Of a stretch of DNA of 64,000 nt, positions 53,884-63,765 are shown in pieces (positions within the stretch are counted from its first letter, which is position 1; each line of letters starts with the position of its first letter). Origin of the DNA: an uncultured Colwellia sp. (GTDB taxonomy: Bacteria; Pseudomonadota; Gammaproteobacteria; Enterobacterales; Alteromonadaceae); contig CAJXQI010000015.1 of NCBI GenBank assembly GCA_913058395.1, forward strand, positions 1 to 64,000, written 5' to 3'. The notes below the pieces were generated by a model. The model was not told the DNA's origin. It saw nothing but the letters and a program-made list of their open reading frames with translations, and did no database searches. A program made the position numbers and the translations under genes.

Positions 53884-56800
53884 ATGCGTTTACTTTCCTA
53901 TCTAAAAGTAAAATTTATAGGTTTAGCTACCAGCACCAACAGTAGTTTACCACGCCCGAAAATCGTAAAGTTCTATCTTAGACGGTTAGGTGTTTTTTCA
54001 ATTTTTACTGCGTTCTATCTTAGTGTTTACACAGTGAACTTGGGACCTACTTTAGTGCAATTGTCCAATGACAACTCCTTTACTGGCATAAATTCTTCTG
54101 CCTCATGGATGGCCAATGTACAGGCTGCTAGCAGTTGTTCCATCGAAAATGTTAGTGACAACTTCCCAAGTATTTCTTATAGCCAAAATAGCGGTAGTGT
54201 AAATTGGACTGGAGATTGGGTTGAAGTTGGTGAATCTGACGGCGTCATAGTTGGTAATGCTAAGGTACGTTCAAATGGTTTATGTACTAGCGGAAGTTGC
54301 TTACATTTAGGTGTAGCGTCGGGTAGTGGTGCTGGTCATTATGACAACCGTGGCGTGTATCGAGAAGCTAATTTGACAGGAGCTACCAGTGCTACATTAA
54401 CATTCGACTACAATGGAGAAGGAAAGCAGACCGTTGTACTTTCTATTTCGGATAACGGTGGAAGTAGTTGGGATGAATTAAAAACGTACGAAATTAATGC
54501 CAACAGAACGCTTGCAGGAACTGATTCTTTTGATATTTCAGCTTACACCTCTAACAATATGCAAATACGCTTTGTCGCGTCCGGTAAGAAACAGGCTACC
54601 GGTATGTATATTGATGACATTGATATTAGTTATCAGCCTAATTGTACTACGGCACCTGTCATTGAATATTATTTTGATGAGCTTAGTTGGGATGGCACGC
54701 CCAATGAAATTATTAACAATGTTGGAAATACCAATTACGGCACTGCTGTTGGAGATACAACTACAATAACTGCAGGGCAAGTATGTAGTGCAGGAACGTT
54801 TGACGGTGCAGGAGATTATATTATTGCGACTGACATCGATTCATATTTAAGCACTACCGCGAGCATCTCATTTTGGATGAATAGCAGTCAAAGCGGCAGT
54901 AATACTGCGTGGAATGCACCAGGAATACTTGGTGTTGAACAAAGAGGTGGTGGTTCAGATATTTTTTGGGGATACATTGATGGTTCAGGACGTATTCGAA
55001 TTCAGAAAGGTAATGGCAGCGCTGCGGCCTCTAGCACGGTTGTAAATAACGCTAATTGGCATCACGTAGTGTTAACATGGGACAGTGCTAGTGGTGTTGT
55101 TCAGGTATATGTAAATGGTAATTTGGAAGATACGGCAAACTCTGAAACAGGTGACGTTGGCAGTCCATTTTCTAGTATAGGCCGCATTGAAAACAGTTTT
55201 AGCAGCGTAAACTATACTGGGCAACTCGACGAATTAATGGTTTTCGACTCAATTATTTCTCCAAGCCAAGTTAGTGATATTTACTCTAATCAATTAAATG
55301 GTGACAATTACGATGGTAGTGCACGAGTTTGTCCTGTACCGCCAGTACCGTTAATCCCGATAGTTGATTACCGTTTTGATGAATGTAGCTATGCAGAAGT
55401 TCCTGGAGAAGTTATTGATCAAACGGGGAATTTTAGTGCCAATTCTAATAATGTTCCATCGCCGGTTGATGAAGCTATTATTAATAAATCACTAGATTTA
55501 AGTGCTGATGGCACCGATGACTGGATTCATGTGCCAAGCAATGTGGTTGATGGTTTAGATGATTTTTCGTTAGCGGTATGGTTTAAAACGTCAAGTGATA
55601 AATCACAACAAGAAATATTTCAAGCATTAGGAAGTAGCTCAAGTGATGATGAACTTGAAATATACCTGAAAGACGATGACAAAGTTGTCATTAAAATAAA
55701 AGACGTTAGCCAAGAGTTAAGCAGTAATGTCGAGCTAACAAATAATAACTGGCACCATTTAGTAGTAACTCGGGCGAGTGCTGAAGTTTGTTTATTTATT
55801 GATGGTGTCGAACAAGAATGTGGTAGCTCTGTTACCGGCGTATTATCAGTACCTAACGCTAACGCAATAGTTATCGGGCAAGAACAAGACAGTTTTGGCG
55901 GTAACTTTAGTACCAGTCAAAATTTTATTGGTCTACTAGATGAATTTAAGATTTTCAGCTCAAGAATTTCAGCAGACGATATTGATGATATTTATCAAAA
56001 TGAATTAGCCGGTAATAATTATGATGCCAGTACTCGAGACGCAGTACAGTGTGATAACTTCTGTAGTATTAATAGCGGAACATTAAATGCCGTTGGTATT
56101 AAAATTAATGGCAGTGGCAGTAATCGCCAAATTAATAATACGACTGAAGCATTAACTATTTACAATGCTTGGCTGGCGGCAGGCTCACCTGCGACAGGCT
56201 TAATTAGTGGTGGCACTTACAATGTTTCGGCAAGTGGCACCAGTTCGGTCGACCGTGTTGATTTTGGTGGCTCTGCTAGAGATTTTTCCGGTACATTGCC
56301 ATACCCTGGTGTAGCTAATGGCGTAAATGGCTCTGATTTTTTAGTACATGCATCGGGGAAGCTAAGTTTGCCAGCGGGTGATTACACTATTTTTGTTAAA
56401 AGTGATGATGGCTTTAATTTTGTAATGGACACCGTAAGTGGTGATTCGGTGTCATTTAATAAATTTGGCAGTTCAAGCAGCGGTGCAAGTAATGAGTTGA
56501 GATTTGAACAACCGACAGCAAACTCAAACACCGGTGGCTCGTTTACCTTAACGCAAGATTCAGTTTTTGACATCGCGACTATCTTTTTTGAGCGTGGCGG
56601 TGGTGACTATTTAGAAATTTCTATTGCTAATAACATTCGCACAAACAGCGCACCTTCTGGTTATGAAATTCTTCGACATGGCGCGCTTGGTGGTAAGGTA
56701 AATTTTGGTTGTACCGCAGAGCCACAAATACACCATTACGAAATAGTTCATGATGGTAACGGGCTAACTTGTGCAGCGGAAACAGTTACCCTTAAAGCCT

Positions 56801-58866
56801 GTATTGATGACAGCTGTGCTAACTTAAGCACTGAATCAGTTACACTTGATTTCCTCGTTGATGGCGCACTGGTTAGTGCACCAACTTTTACCGGTAGTAC
56901 CGACATTAGTTTTAACAATACTGATGTTGAAACGGTTACTTTATCTGTTGCTAATGCCACCGTTTCAGCCTCAGACCCGGTAGTATGTGACGATGGCGTA
57001 GGCGCCAGTTGTAATATGGTATTTAGTAATGCTGGCTTTAGGTTTCTATATGGCTCAGATGATACGGGGTCGGTACCTATAGCAAATCAAACATCAGGCT
57101 TGGCTTTTTCTGATACGCTAAGACTTCAAGCATTCAAAGATAACAATGGTGTTTGTGAAGGCTACTTTGACAATGATAATAACCCTAGAGAAATAAAGTT
57201 ATCGCAGGAAAATGTTATTCCAGAAATAGGGGATGTTAATGAGCTTAAGTTTACTGTTGAAGTTAATGATATTGTTCATGAAATTACTAAACATCCAAGC
57301 TTTACAAATACCAGCTTAAATTTTGGTTCTGACAGTATCGCGATTATTCCAACACCGATATACCATGATGCTGGGCAAATTCGCCTGCATGCTAATTATA
57401 ATGTTGGTGGTATTACACTAACAGGTAGTAGTGACCCGTTCTGGGTAAGTCCTGCTGAACTCGTTGTTAGTGCTACGTCGGGGTCAACTGTGCTAAATGG
57501 GGCAAGCTCCTCAGCTGGGCCTACCCATGCGGCGGGAGAAAATTTTACGCTAACGGTTAGTGCAAAAAATAGCCTTGGCGTTGTTACGCCTAATTACTCT
57601 CCCGGGGAAATAGAGCTTAAACTTGAGCGTACAGGCCCTACGCCTACGTTAACCGGCAGCGTTAATGGTGATTTAACTTATGCCGCAGGTGCAACGTTAA
57701 GTGCGAGTGTCGGCTCAACGTTTCAAGATGTCACCTTTACTAATTTTAGTTCAGGTGTATCAACCTTTAACGGCGCACAATACTCAGAAGTGGGTCTGCT
57801 GAATTTAGACGTGCAGGACAGTGATTATGGTCATGTTGGTATTACTATTCCTGCAGAAGCGATAAATATTGGTAGATTTGTTCCTGACCATTTTGAGCAA
57901 ACAATTGTGACTAATGGCTCTTTTCTCGCAACTTGTAATATAGGGACAACTTTCGCTTATAGCGGCCAAACCGATGAAGCGACGGGACTTATTGGCGCAA
58001 TATCATACTTAACTAAACCTGTGCTAGCTATTATCGCGCGTAATAAGCAAGGTGATATAACGCAAAACTACTATGAAGACGGTCAAGGGACTAGTAATGA
58101 TTACATGAAGCTAGCAGCTGCGGGGGTTGGTGTAACCGCGCCTACGTTAGACGAAGTTGCGCGAGGTGTTGATACTACGTTATTACCATTAACAGCGAAT
58201 ATGAACACAGGTACCTTGAGCCAAAATGATTTAACCACGTTAACTCCTGCAGATAACCCGTTACCGCGTGGTGTATTGCATTATCAATTTTCAGAGCTCG
58301 ACAACTTCTTTTATAACCGTTCTGCCAATGCTTTAGTCGCACCTTTTAATTCAGATATAGATTTCTCTATAGCCACCATTATTGACAGCGACAACGTTAA
58401 TGTTGATATTGCAAAAATGGTAGATGCATCGCCAACAGGCGTGGAAATTAGGTTTGGCCGCTTAGTACTTGAAAATAGCTTTGGCCCTGAAATCTCAAGT
58501 TTGCCACAGCCTATGCAAATAGAGCATTTCGATGGGACAAATTACATTGTAAGCGAAAATAATAACTGCGTAACATATGATGCGAGCAATATAATGCTGA
58601 GTAATATTAGTTTAAACCCCGCATTAACAGGTGCTGCTGGCGGCAATGGTAACTTTATAGGTGGTGAAACAAGAGCCGTTGAATTAACTGCCCCCGGTGC
58701 TGGCAATACCGGTGAAATTGGTGTGGTATATAGTACCTTTGAATGGCTGAAATTCGATTGGGGGAATACTGGCTCTTATGACCAAAACCCAAGTGCTATT
58801 GCAACTTTTGGTTTATACCGCGGCAACGATAGAATTATTTCTTGGCGAGAGGTTAATAATGAGTGA
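53884..58866 (+). CDS. MshQ-like LamG/PA14 surface protein
   Basis: 1660 residues. One hydrophobic segment near the N-terminus (~34-55) acts as signal or anchor. Two LamG/concanavalin-like domains span ~258-470 and ~490-705 (VSFWMNS.., WHHVVLTWDSASGVVQVYVNG); a PA14-like lectin domain lies at ~735-940 (SDFLVHASGKLSLPAGDYTIF, FFERGGGDYLEI); the C-terminal ~600 residues are the DUF6701 region of MshQ, ending ATFGLYRGNDRIISWREVNNE. MshQ belongs to the mannose-sensitive haemagglutinin type IV pilus operon, but no other msh gene is here. Likely a secreted or surface adhesin. Same length as the 362 gene by chance. Confidence 0.82.
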   Translation: MRLLSYLKVKFIGLATSTNSSLPRPKIVKFYLRRLGVFSIFTAFYLSVYTVNLGPTLVQLSNDNSFTGINSSASWMANVQAASSCSIENVSDNFPSISYSQNSGSVNWTGDWVEVGESDGVIVGNAKVRSNGLCTSGSCLHLGVASGSGAGHYDNRGVYREANLTGATSATLTFDYNGEGKQTVVLSISDNGGSSWDELKTYEINANRTLAGTDSFDISAYTSNNMQIRFVASGKKQATGMYIDDIDISYQPNCTTAPVIEYYFDELSWDGTPNEIINNVGNTNYGTAVGDTTTITAGQVCSAGTFDGAGDYIIATDIDSYLSTTASISFWMNSSQSGSNTAWNAPGILGVEQRGGGSDIFWGYIDGSGRIRIQKGNGSAAASSTVVNNANWHHVVLTWDSASGVVQVYVNGNLEDTANSETGDVGSPFSSIGRIENSFSSVNYTGQLDELMVFDSIISPSQVSDIYSNQLNGDNYDGSARVCPVPPVPLIPIVDYRFDECSYAEVPGEVIDQTGNFSANSNNVPSPVDEAIINKSLDLSADGTDDWIHVPSNVVDGLDDFSLAVWFKTSSDKSQQEIFQALGSSSSDDELEIYLKDDDKVVIKIKDVSQELSSNVELTNNNWHHLVVTRASAEVCLFIDGVEQECGSSVTGVLSVPNANAIVIGQEQDSFGGNFSTSQNFIGLLDEFKIFSSRISADDIDDIYQNELAGNNYDASTRDAVQCDNFCSINSGTLNAVGIKINGSGSNRQINNTTEALTIYNAWLAAGSPATGLISGGTYNVSASGTSSVDRVDFGGSARDFSGTLPYPGVANGVNGSDFLVHASGKLSLPAGDYTIFVKSDDGFNFVMDTVSGDSVSFNKFGSSSSGASNELRFEQPTANSNTGGSFTLTQDSVFDIATIFFERGGGDYLEISIANNIRTNSAPSGYEILRHGALGGKVNFGCTAEPQIHHYEIVHDGNGLTCAAETVTLKACIDDSCANLSTESVTLDFLVDGALVSAPTFTGSTDISFNNTDVETVTLSVANATVSASDPVVCDDGVGASCNMVFSNAGFRFLYGSDDTGSVPIANQTSGLAFSDTLRLQAFKDNNGVCEGYFDNDNNPREIKLSQENVIPEIGDVNELKFTVEVNDIVHEITKHPSFTNTSLNFGSDSIAIIPTPIYHDAGQIRLHANYNVGGITLTGSSDPFWVSPAELVVSATSGSTVLNGASSSAGPTHAAGENFTLTVSAKNSLGVVTPNYSPGEIELKLERTGPTPTLTGSVNGDLTYAAGATLSASVGSTFQDVTFTNFSSGVSTFNGAQYSEVGLLNLDVQDSDYGHVGITIPAEAINIGRFVPDHFEQTIVTNGSFLATCNIGTTFAYSGQTDEATGLIGAISYLTKPVLAIIARNKQGDITQNYYEDGQGTSNDYMKLAAAGVGVTAPTLDEVARGVDTTLLPLTANMNTGTLSQNDLTTLTPADNPLPRGVLHYQFSELDNFFYNRSANALVAPFNSDIDFSIATIIDSDNVNVDIAKMVDASPTGVEIRFGRLVLENSFGPEISSLPQPMQIEHFDGTNYIVSENNNCVTYDASNIMLSNISLNPALTGAAGGNGNFIGGETRAVELTAPGAGNTGEIGVVYSTFEWLKFDWGNTGSYDQNPSAIATFGLYRGNDRIISWREVNNE

Positions 58867-58899
58867 GGTAACTGATTGTTTAACCGCTTGAGTAAAATA

Positions 58900-58931
58900 A
58901 AAAGTGACTAACCGAAAGGGTAGTCACTTTT
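58900..58931. terminator. Bidirectional terminator between mshQ-like gene and bcp
   Basis: AAAAGTGACTA (58900-58910) pairs perfectly with TAGTCACTTTT (58921-58931), with a GAAA-type loop and A/T runs on both sides. Confidence 0.85.
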
Positions 58932-58965
58932 CTACTTACTATATTATGCTTGTTTTAATACGCTT

Positions 58966-59433
58966 TTAACTTGCGCTATTATTTAACATTTCTAAAACCA
59001 CTTCGTGATGATCTTTGGTTTTAAACTTATTAAAAATGTGTGCTAAATTACCATTTTCATCAACAAGAAATGAAGTTCTTACAACGCCCATATTCTCGCG
59101 TCCCATGAATTTCTTTAGCTGCCAAACATTATAAGCTTCACATGTTGCGTGATCTTCATCTGATAATAAGGTGAAGTTCAGCTCTTGCTTATTGATAAAG
59201 TTAGTCAATTTTTTTGGTGTGTCAGGGCTAATACCTAATACAACAACATTTAGTGCATCAAGCTCTGACTTAGTATCTCTTAATGCGCAAGCTTGTACTG
59301 TACAGCCTGGAGTAGAAGCTCTTGGGTAAAAATAGATGAGCACTTTTTTACCTTTGAATGAGTCAAGTGCTACCGCTGAGCCGTTTTGATCTTGTAACGT
59401 GAACTTAGGTGCAGGTTGGCCGATTTCTAACAT
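58966..59433 (-). CDS. bcp: Thioredoxin-dependent thiol peroxidase Bcp
   Basis: 155 residues, atypical two-Cys peroxiredoxin. Active site YPRASTPGCTVQACALRD with peroxidatic Cys44 and resolving Cys49, as in E. coli Bcp (Cys45/Cys50). It reduces peroxides using thioredoxin in the cytosol. The N-terminal APKFTLQDQNG block and GRENMGVVRTSFLVDENG are typical. It follows gcvR by 90 bp, the order conserved in E. coli. Confidence 0.95.
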   Translation of the reverse strand: MLEIGQPAPKFTLQDQNGSAVALDSFKGKKVLIYFYPRASTPGCTVQACALRDTKSELDALNVVVLGISPDTPKKLTNFINKQELNFTLLSDEDHATCEAYNVWQLKKFMGRENMGVVRTSFLVDENGNLAHIFNKFKTKDHHEVVLEMLNNSAS

Positions 59434-59523
59434 TTCTTACTTTCCTTCTTATCAATTTTAACCCTATTGTAATGAGTTATAGCTAATTTATATTATTTAG
59501 AGTTTTTAGCGTAGGTAATTGAA

Positions 59524-60051
59524 TTAAAATAAATTTGATTGAACACTTTTAATACAACCTTGAACGTCAAATTGTTCACATAGTTCAACAAAGTCGCTTT
59601 CTAATAGTTCTATACTGGTATTTTCACGTAATGCAATTAATACCGCTGCACTCATATGGTTAGTTTCTTGATTAATTTCAGATTTTAAAGAGGATATATC
59701 AATATTACGGGTAGCAAAAAATGCTGTTACGGCTTTTAATATCCCTGGCTGATCAATACCAGCATAACTGGCTTGATAATGATGGATAAAGTCACGTTCA
59801 CTATAGCCAGATGTTCTTTTCATCATGGTGATTAATTCAAGTTCATGCGCTACAGCTGGTAGTTTGCTTTCCAATTGATGAATGGCTTTGTTCGTACCAT
59901 TAAGTAACATGATAAGCGTAAACTCTAAGCCAAAAATAGCCATTCTACTGTCAATAATATTACAGCCGCACTCACTGGCAAGTTTGGTTAATTCACTAAC
60001 ACTTCCGGTGCGGTCTGGCCCCATCGCTGTTAATACTAAATACTCACTCAT
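59524..60051 (-). CDS. gcvR: Glycine cleavage system transcriptional repressor GcvR
   Basis: 175 residues with two ACT domains (~3-75 and ~95-165): LVLTAMGPDRTGSVSELTKLASECGCNI, then ASYAGIDQPGILKAVTAFFATRNIDI. GcvR binds glycine and blocks the activator GcvA of the gcvTHP operon; it has no DNA-binding domain itself. It lies upstream of bcp on the same strand, as in E. coli, and is divergent from bamC. Confidence 0.9.
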   Translation of the reverse strand: MSEYLVLTAMGPDRTGSVSELTKLASECGCNIIDSRMAIFGLEFTLIMLLNGTNKAIHQLESKLPAVAHELELITMMKRTSGYSERDFIHHYQASYAGIDQPGILKAVTAFFATRNIDISSLKSEINQETNHMSAAVLIALRENTSIELLESDFVELCEQFDVQGCIKSVQSNLF

Positions 60052-60419
60052 TTAAAAACCTAGTTACCATAGAAAGGCGTTATTGTAACGCATATTCATT
60101 ATTTAAAAACCCACTAATTTCTTTGATTATTTTTGATAAAAGCGCTTCGCTATCTTGTGTTTGTATTTTCAGGCAAGTACCATGGGGCGCTGATTAATTT
60201 GGTGTATCGCTGTTATTTCCTTTAATTGATTAAATTTTAGGGAACTTAGTTCGGCTTCAGTAATCAAATTCGGCGTTATCGTTTTATTTTCAATTTATAG
60301 TGAATATTTTGACTAGTAAAAGTCAGCGCTAATAAAATGATATTTAATGGCGTTAATCAAAATTATAAAAAAGCAAAATTACATTTAAAAGATTCAGGTT
60401 TGTATCCTCGGGAGTGTTA
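60052..60419. other. Intergenic region gcvR / bamC
   Basis: 368 bp with no gene and no trace of dapA, which occupies this place in E. coli. It carries the bamC promoter candidate listed separately and the divergent gcvR start. Confidence 0.5.
60309..60338 (+). promoter_or_regulatory. Sigma70-type promoter of bamC
   Basis: TTGACT at 60309-60314 and TAAAAT at 60333-60338, 18 bp apart, about 80 bp before the bamC start. Confidence 0.45.
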
Positions 60420-61505
60420 ATGAATCGCAAGATATTTTATTTTTCATTATTAAGTGTTGCAGTAGCAAGTTGCGGTACGCTTAATAATAAGCAAGCGGTA
60501 GGCGATTTTGAGTACGCAAATCAAAAAGAAGCAAAAGTATTAGCAATACCAACTGGATTAGATAAACCATTTCAGGCTGACACATTTGCCATTACAGATA
60601 AAATTAATAAAGATGGCCCAGTTGGCATTAATGTCGATGTTCGTGCACCTTCTTTAGTATTACCTATCGCTGCATCAACGCGAGTAGAAAATAATTCTGC
60701 GCTTGCTAGAGTTTGGTTTGACCAAGTACTTGAAGATAATGACCTACAAGGTTTTATTGTTGAGGCATTAAAAGCACAATTAACCACCGGTAATATTGAA
60801 TTAAAGCAAGTTGATGATGATGGTTTAGTTTATGAGTCTGATTGGTTCCTCACTGAAGTAGAAGAGGGAACTTGGCCGTTTAAATCAATAGCGTCATCTG
60901 AAAGCCTTCGTTATCGCTACCTTATTGAAAGTAAGTCTCATGGGCGTAGTGTTGCGCTGCAAGTTGAACTTATTGACTATATGAAAACTGATAAAAGCGG
61001 TGGCAGTAAAAAAATTGATTTAATAGATCAACAACGTGCTGAAATGAATATGCTTAATGAAGTTATTTCACAGGTTGATTATCAATATCGTTTAAAACAG
61101 CAAGAAAATCGCTTATTACGTGCTAATCAAAAGTTTGTTTCTTTAGGCGAAAATAGTAAATCTGAAGCGGCATACATTGTTGAAATAAGTGCTGATTTAT
61201 TATGGTCTAACTTGCCATTGTTCTTCGAAGACCACGGTTTTAGCATTGAAGATTTAAATGAAACAGATAAAGTTTACTTTGTTGATTACGTACAACCAGA
61301 ATCTAGCCTGTGGGATAGCATTTGGGGTGATGACTTACCTGTTGTCGATTTACCTAACGGTAAATACCAATTTAAACTTGAAAGTTTAGACGAAAAATCA
61401 TCAGTAACTATTTATAATGACCAAGGCACAGCACTACCAGCAAGTACTTTAGAGAATATATTTGAAGTAATTGAACCTGGTTTGTCATTTAAAGACGCAT
61501 TTTAA
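60420..61505 (+). CDS. bamC: BAM complex lipoprotein BamC
   Basis: 361 residues. Lipobox VAVASCGT (Cys18). The N-terminal part includes FEYANQKEAKVLAIPTGLDKP, the BamD-binding lasso segment; two helix-grip domains follow (~95-220 and ~245-355, SEAAYIVEISADLLWSNLPLFF). It is the accessory lipoprotein of the outer-membrane barrel assembly machine. ATG 60420 is chosen because CGGGAG lies 5 nt upstream; the GTG at 60414 overlaps that site. In E. coli it follows dapA; here it is alone and ends in a terminator. Confidence 0.9.
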   Translation: MNRKIFYFSLLSVAVASCGTLNNKQAVGDFEYANQKEAKVLAIPTGLDKPFQADTFAITDKINKDGPVGINVDVRAPSLVLPIAASTRVENNSALARVWFDQVLEDNDLQGFIVEALKAQLTTGNIELKQVDDDGLVYESDWFLTEVEEGTWPFKSIASSESLRYRYLIESKSHGRSVALQVELIDYMKTDKSGGSKKIDLIDQQRAEMNMLNEVISQVDYQYRLKQQENRLLRANQKFVSLGENSKSEAAYIVEISADLLWSNLPLFFEDHGFSIEDLNETDKVYFVDYVQPESSLWDSIWGDDLPVVDLPNGKYQFKLESLDEKSSVTIYNDQGTALPASTLENIFEVIEPGLSFKDAF

Positions 61506-61560
61506 TTTCAAGCGCATAAACTGTTAATAGGCTATGCGCTATTTAATAAATATGTAGATA

Positions 61561-61587
61561 AAAAACTCCGTTAATCGGAGTTTTTTG
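61561..61587. terminator. Intrinsic terminator between bamC and DUF2897 gene
   Basis: AAAAACTCCG (61561-61570) and CGGAGTTTTT (61576-61585) form a perfect 10-bp stem with a 5-nt TTAAT loop and T/A runs on both sides; it can serve both convergent genes. Confidence 0.9.
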
Positions 61588-61801
61588 CTTTATTCACATG
61601 GTGAGATTGTTGAGAAAAGGTGGTCATTTTTGGCGCTGACTTATTTGAGCGTGGTAAGGTTTCTTTTAAATCATTCAAACCTTTTTTACGCAATGGTGTT
61701 TTTGAACTTTTTTGAAAGGTACTTAAGTTACCAATTAAAATCACTAACGCGATAATTATAATGGTTGGAGCTACCCAGCCTTCGTTTAATACACTACCCA
61801 T
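61571..61801 (-). CDS. DUF2897-like small membrane protein
   Basis: 76 residues: one membrane helix (~10-27, VAPTIIIIALVILIGNL) followed by a basic cytosolic tail (KSSKTPLRKKGLNDLKE). The short N-terminus GW.aP..III..ViliGNl and the LRKK tail are the pattern of DUF2897, found in Shewanella and Vibrio. Function is unknown. Its stop lies inside the bamC terminator hairpin. The start is ATG 61801. Confidence 0.65.
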   Translation of the reverse strand: MGSVLNEGWVAPTIIIIALVILIGNLSTFQKSSKTPLRKKGLNDLKETLPRSNKSAPKMTTFSQQSHHVNKAKNSD

Positions 61802-61887
61802 CTAACACTTCTCCAGTTTAACTTTCTGCGCAAATAGCACTTCATTCTATATTTATGATAACAAGTAAGTTGCCAAGCTTAGGGCTA

Positions 61888-62571
61888 TTATGCCTGATAA
61901 CTTGCAACATTGCTGACATAGCGCTGATATAGCTCAGGCAGTAATTGTAATAATTGTATCTTGCCCTGTATATTGCTATTTTCAATAGCACGCACTAATA
62001 GCGCTTCGCTGTGCTGTTTTTGGTAAGGCATTGCAATAGGCTGATATGATAAATGCCAAGGCTCAGCAGCTACACCACCGCGAAATTCGTCGTATGGGAA
62101 GTAGAAGCCAAATTTATTAGCGTTGTCTGTTAACCAAAGTGTTAGCGGGTATAACGGCCCAGAAGCTTGGTATTCCCATGGCTCTAGTTGCAGTGTTTGT
62201 TCCGCGGCTAATAAATTAGGCGCATAAACATCAATATCACAACCCCAATGATGGCGACTTGCGCCAGGTAATGCTGAAAATAGCATAATAGCGTGAATTT
62301 TTTCAGCATCACTAAGAACTGATAAATCGACTGAGTTATCTTGTTGATCTTTAACGACAGCTTTCTCCGCAAACTTATTATTCCAAATCGCTAATTGTCG
62401 TGAGAAATCACGAAAGCCACTGGCAATTTTTAGCTCAATGTTTTCTGATTTTGCTGCTGCTTGCATGCTTTTATAGGCACTAACCATCTCATGATGAATA
62501 CCTACTTTATCGCTTAACCAGTGAATGTGCTGATTGGTTTGTCCGGTTAAAATCAGTTCAAGCTCTGTCAT
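61888..62571 (-). CDS. D-alanyl-D-alanine carboxypeptidase-like (M15/VanY) protein
   Basis: 227 residues without a signal peptide. The LAS metallopeptidase motif SRHHWGCDIDVY (His, Asp) and the catalytic EPWHLSY (Glu, His) are the M15B/VanY signature; SGFRDFSRQLAIWNNK is the family's N-terminal block. It should remove D-Ala or an equivalent residue from peptidoglycan-derived peptides; lack of a signal peptide suggests cytosolic muropeptide recycling. It follows dapE by 18 bp on the same strand, and both act on meso-DAP/peptidoglycan chemistry. Confidence 0.82.
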   Translation of the reverse strand: MTELELILTGQTNQHIHWLSDKVGIHHEMVSAYKSMQAAAKSENIELKIASGFRDFSRQLAIWNNKFAEKAVVKDQQDNSVDLSVLSDAEKIHAIMLFSALPGASRHHWGCDIDVYAPNLLAAEQTLQLEPWEYQASGPLYPLTLWLTDNANKFGFYFPYDEFRGGVAAEPWHLSYQPIAMPYQKQHSEALLVRAIENSNIQGKIQLLQLLPELYQRYVSNVASYQA

Positions 62572-62589
62572 GAGTTCTCGACTACCTTA

Positions 62590-63732
62590 TTAATCAGTTA
62601 AGGCATTGACCAATGTTTGATAATAAACATCAGTTAAGGTGATCAAATGATCGACTGAAACACTTTCGTTTACTTGATGAATGGTAGCATTGCATGGACC
62701 TAATTCAACAACTTGCGCGCCTGTAGGGGCAATAAAACGACCGTCAGACGTACCACCACTGGTGGATAACTGGGTGTTGATACCACTACACTTGGTTATG
62801 GCTTTGGTCACAGAGTCGACTAACGTACCGGGCTCAGTAATAAATGGCTGACCGTTGAAAGTCCAGCTAATGTCAAAATCAAGCTCGTGTCGAGTAAGCA
62901 AGGCTTCAATCTTATCTACAATCATTTGGGCAGTTAATTCAGTGCTATAACGTAAATTAAACCACGCGGTTAAATCGCCAGGTACAACATTTGTTGCGCC
63001 AGTACCTGATTGAATATTTGATAGTTGAAAGCTTGTCGGTGGGAAGTACTCATTGCCATTATCCCAATGTAACTGACTTAGTTCTGCTAATACGGGCATA
63101 GCACTATGAATAGGGTTAATTACATGTTCAGGGTAAGCAACGTGTCCTTGTTTACCATGAATATGAAGCTCGCCAGAAATAGAGCCACGTCGACCATTTT
63201 TTACCACATCGCCAAGCTGTTTAGTGCTCGAAGGCTCACCGACAATACAATAGTCTATTTTTTCGTTACGAGCCTCTAAGGTATCTATTACTCGGGTGGT
63301 ACCATTAATAAATGGCCCTTCCTCATCACTAGTTATTAAAAAAGCAATTGAACCTTTGTGCTCAGGATAGTCAGCAACAAAGCGCTCAGAGGCAACAACC
63401 ATTGCAGCCAAACTACCTTTCATATCGGCAGCACCTCGTCCATAAAGCATGCCGTCAATAATGGTTGCTTGAAAAGGTGGTGTTTGCCATAACTCTAAAT
63501 TACCCGCTGGTACAACGTCAGTATGACCAGCAAAACAAAATACTGGCCCAGAATTACCACGTCGTGCCCATAAATTGGTGGTATCTTCAAACACCATGGT
63601 TTCATTATTAAAGCCATAATTAGCTAGGCGTTCAGCCATCATTTCTTGGCAACCACAATCTTCAGGTGTTACTGAAGGGCGATTAATAAGTGCTTCGGTT
63701 AGTGCGATAGTTTGGTCAGGATGGATTGTCAT
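62590..63732 (-). CDS. dapE: Succinyl-diaminopimelate desuccinylase
   Basis: 380 residues, M20-family di-zinc enzyme that converts N-succinyl-LL-DAP to LL-DAP in lysine and peptidoglycan precursor synthesis. [14 protein letters not shown] (His, Asp), [15 protein letters not shown] (Asp), [12 protein letters not shown] (Glu pair) and the C-terminal [14 protein letters not shown] (His) are all as in E. coli DapE (375 aa); [18 protein letters not shown] lies in the lid domain. It is between the arsC-like gene (34 bp upstream) and the M15 peptidase, the E. coli yffB-dapE order. Confidence 0.96.
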   Translation of the reverse strand: MTIHPDQTIALTEALINRPSVTPEDCGCQEMMAERLANYGFNNETMVFEDTTNLWARRGNSGPVFCFAGHTDVVPAGNLELWQTPPFQATIIDGMLYGRGAADMKGSLAAMVVASERFVADYPEHKGSIAFLITSDEEGPFINGTTRVIDTLEARNEKIDYCIVGEPSSTKQLGDVVKNGRRGSISGELHIHGKQGHVAYPEHVINPIHSAMPVLAELSQLHWDNGNEYFPPTSFQLSNIQSGTGATNVVPGDLTAWFNLRYSTELTAQMIVDKIEALLTRHELDFDISWTFNGQPFITEPGTLVDSVTKAITKCSGINTQLSTSGGTSDGRFIAPTGAQVVELGPCNATIHQVNESVSVDHLITLTDVYYQTLVNALTD

Positions 63733-63765
63733 TATTGCTATCTTATATTCGAGGTCGAGTTAAGT

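Noticed and set aside
362-58866. Two proteins of exactly 1660 residues (362-5344 and 53884-58866)
   Set aside because: Their sequences and domains are unrelated; the equal length is coincidence.
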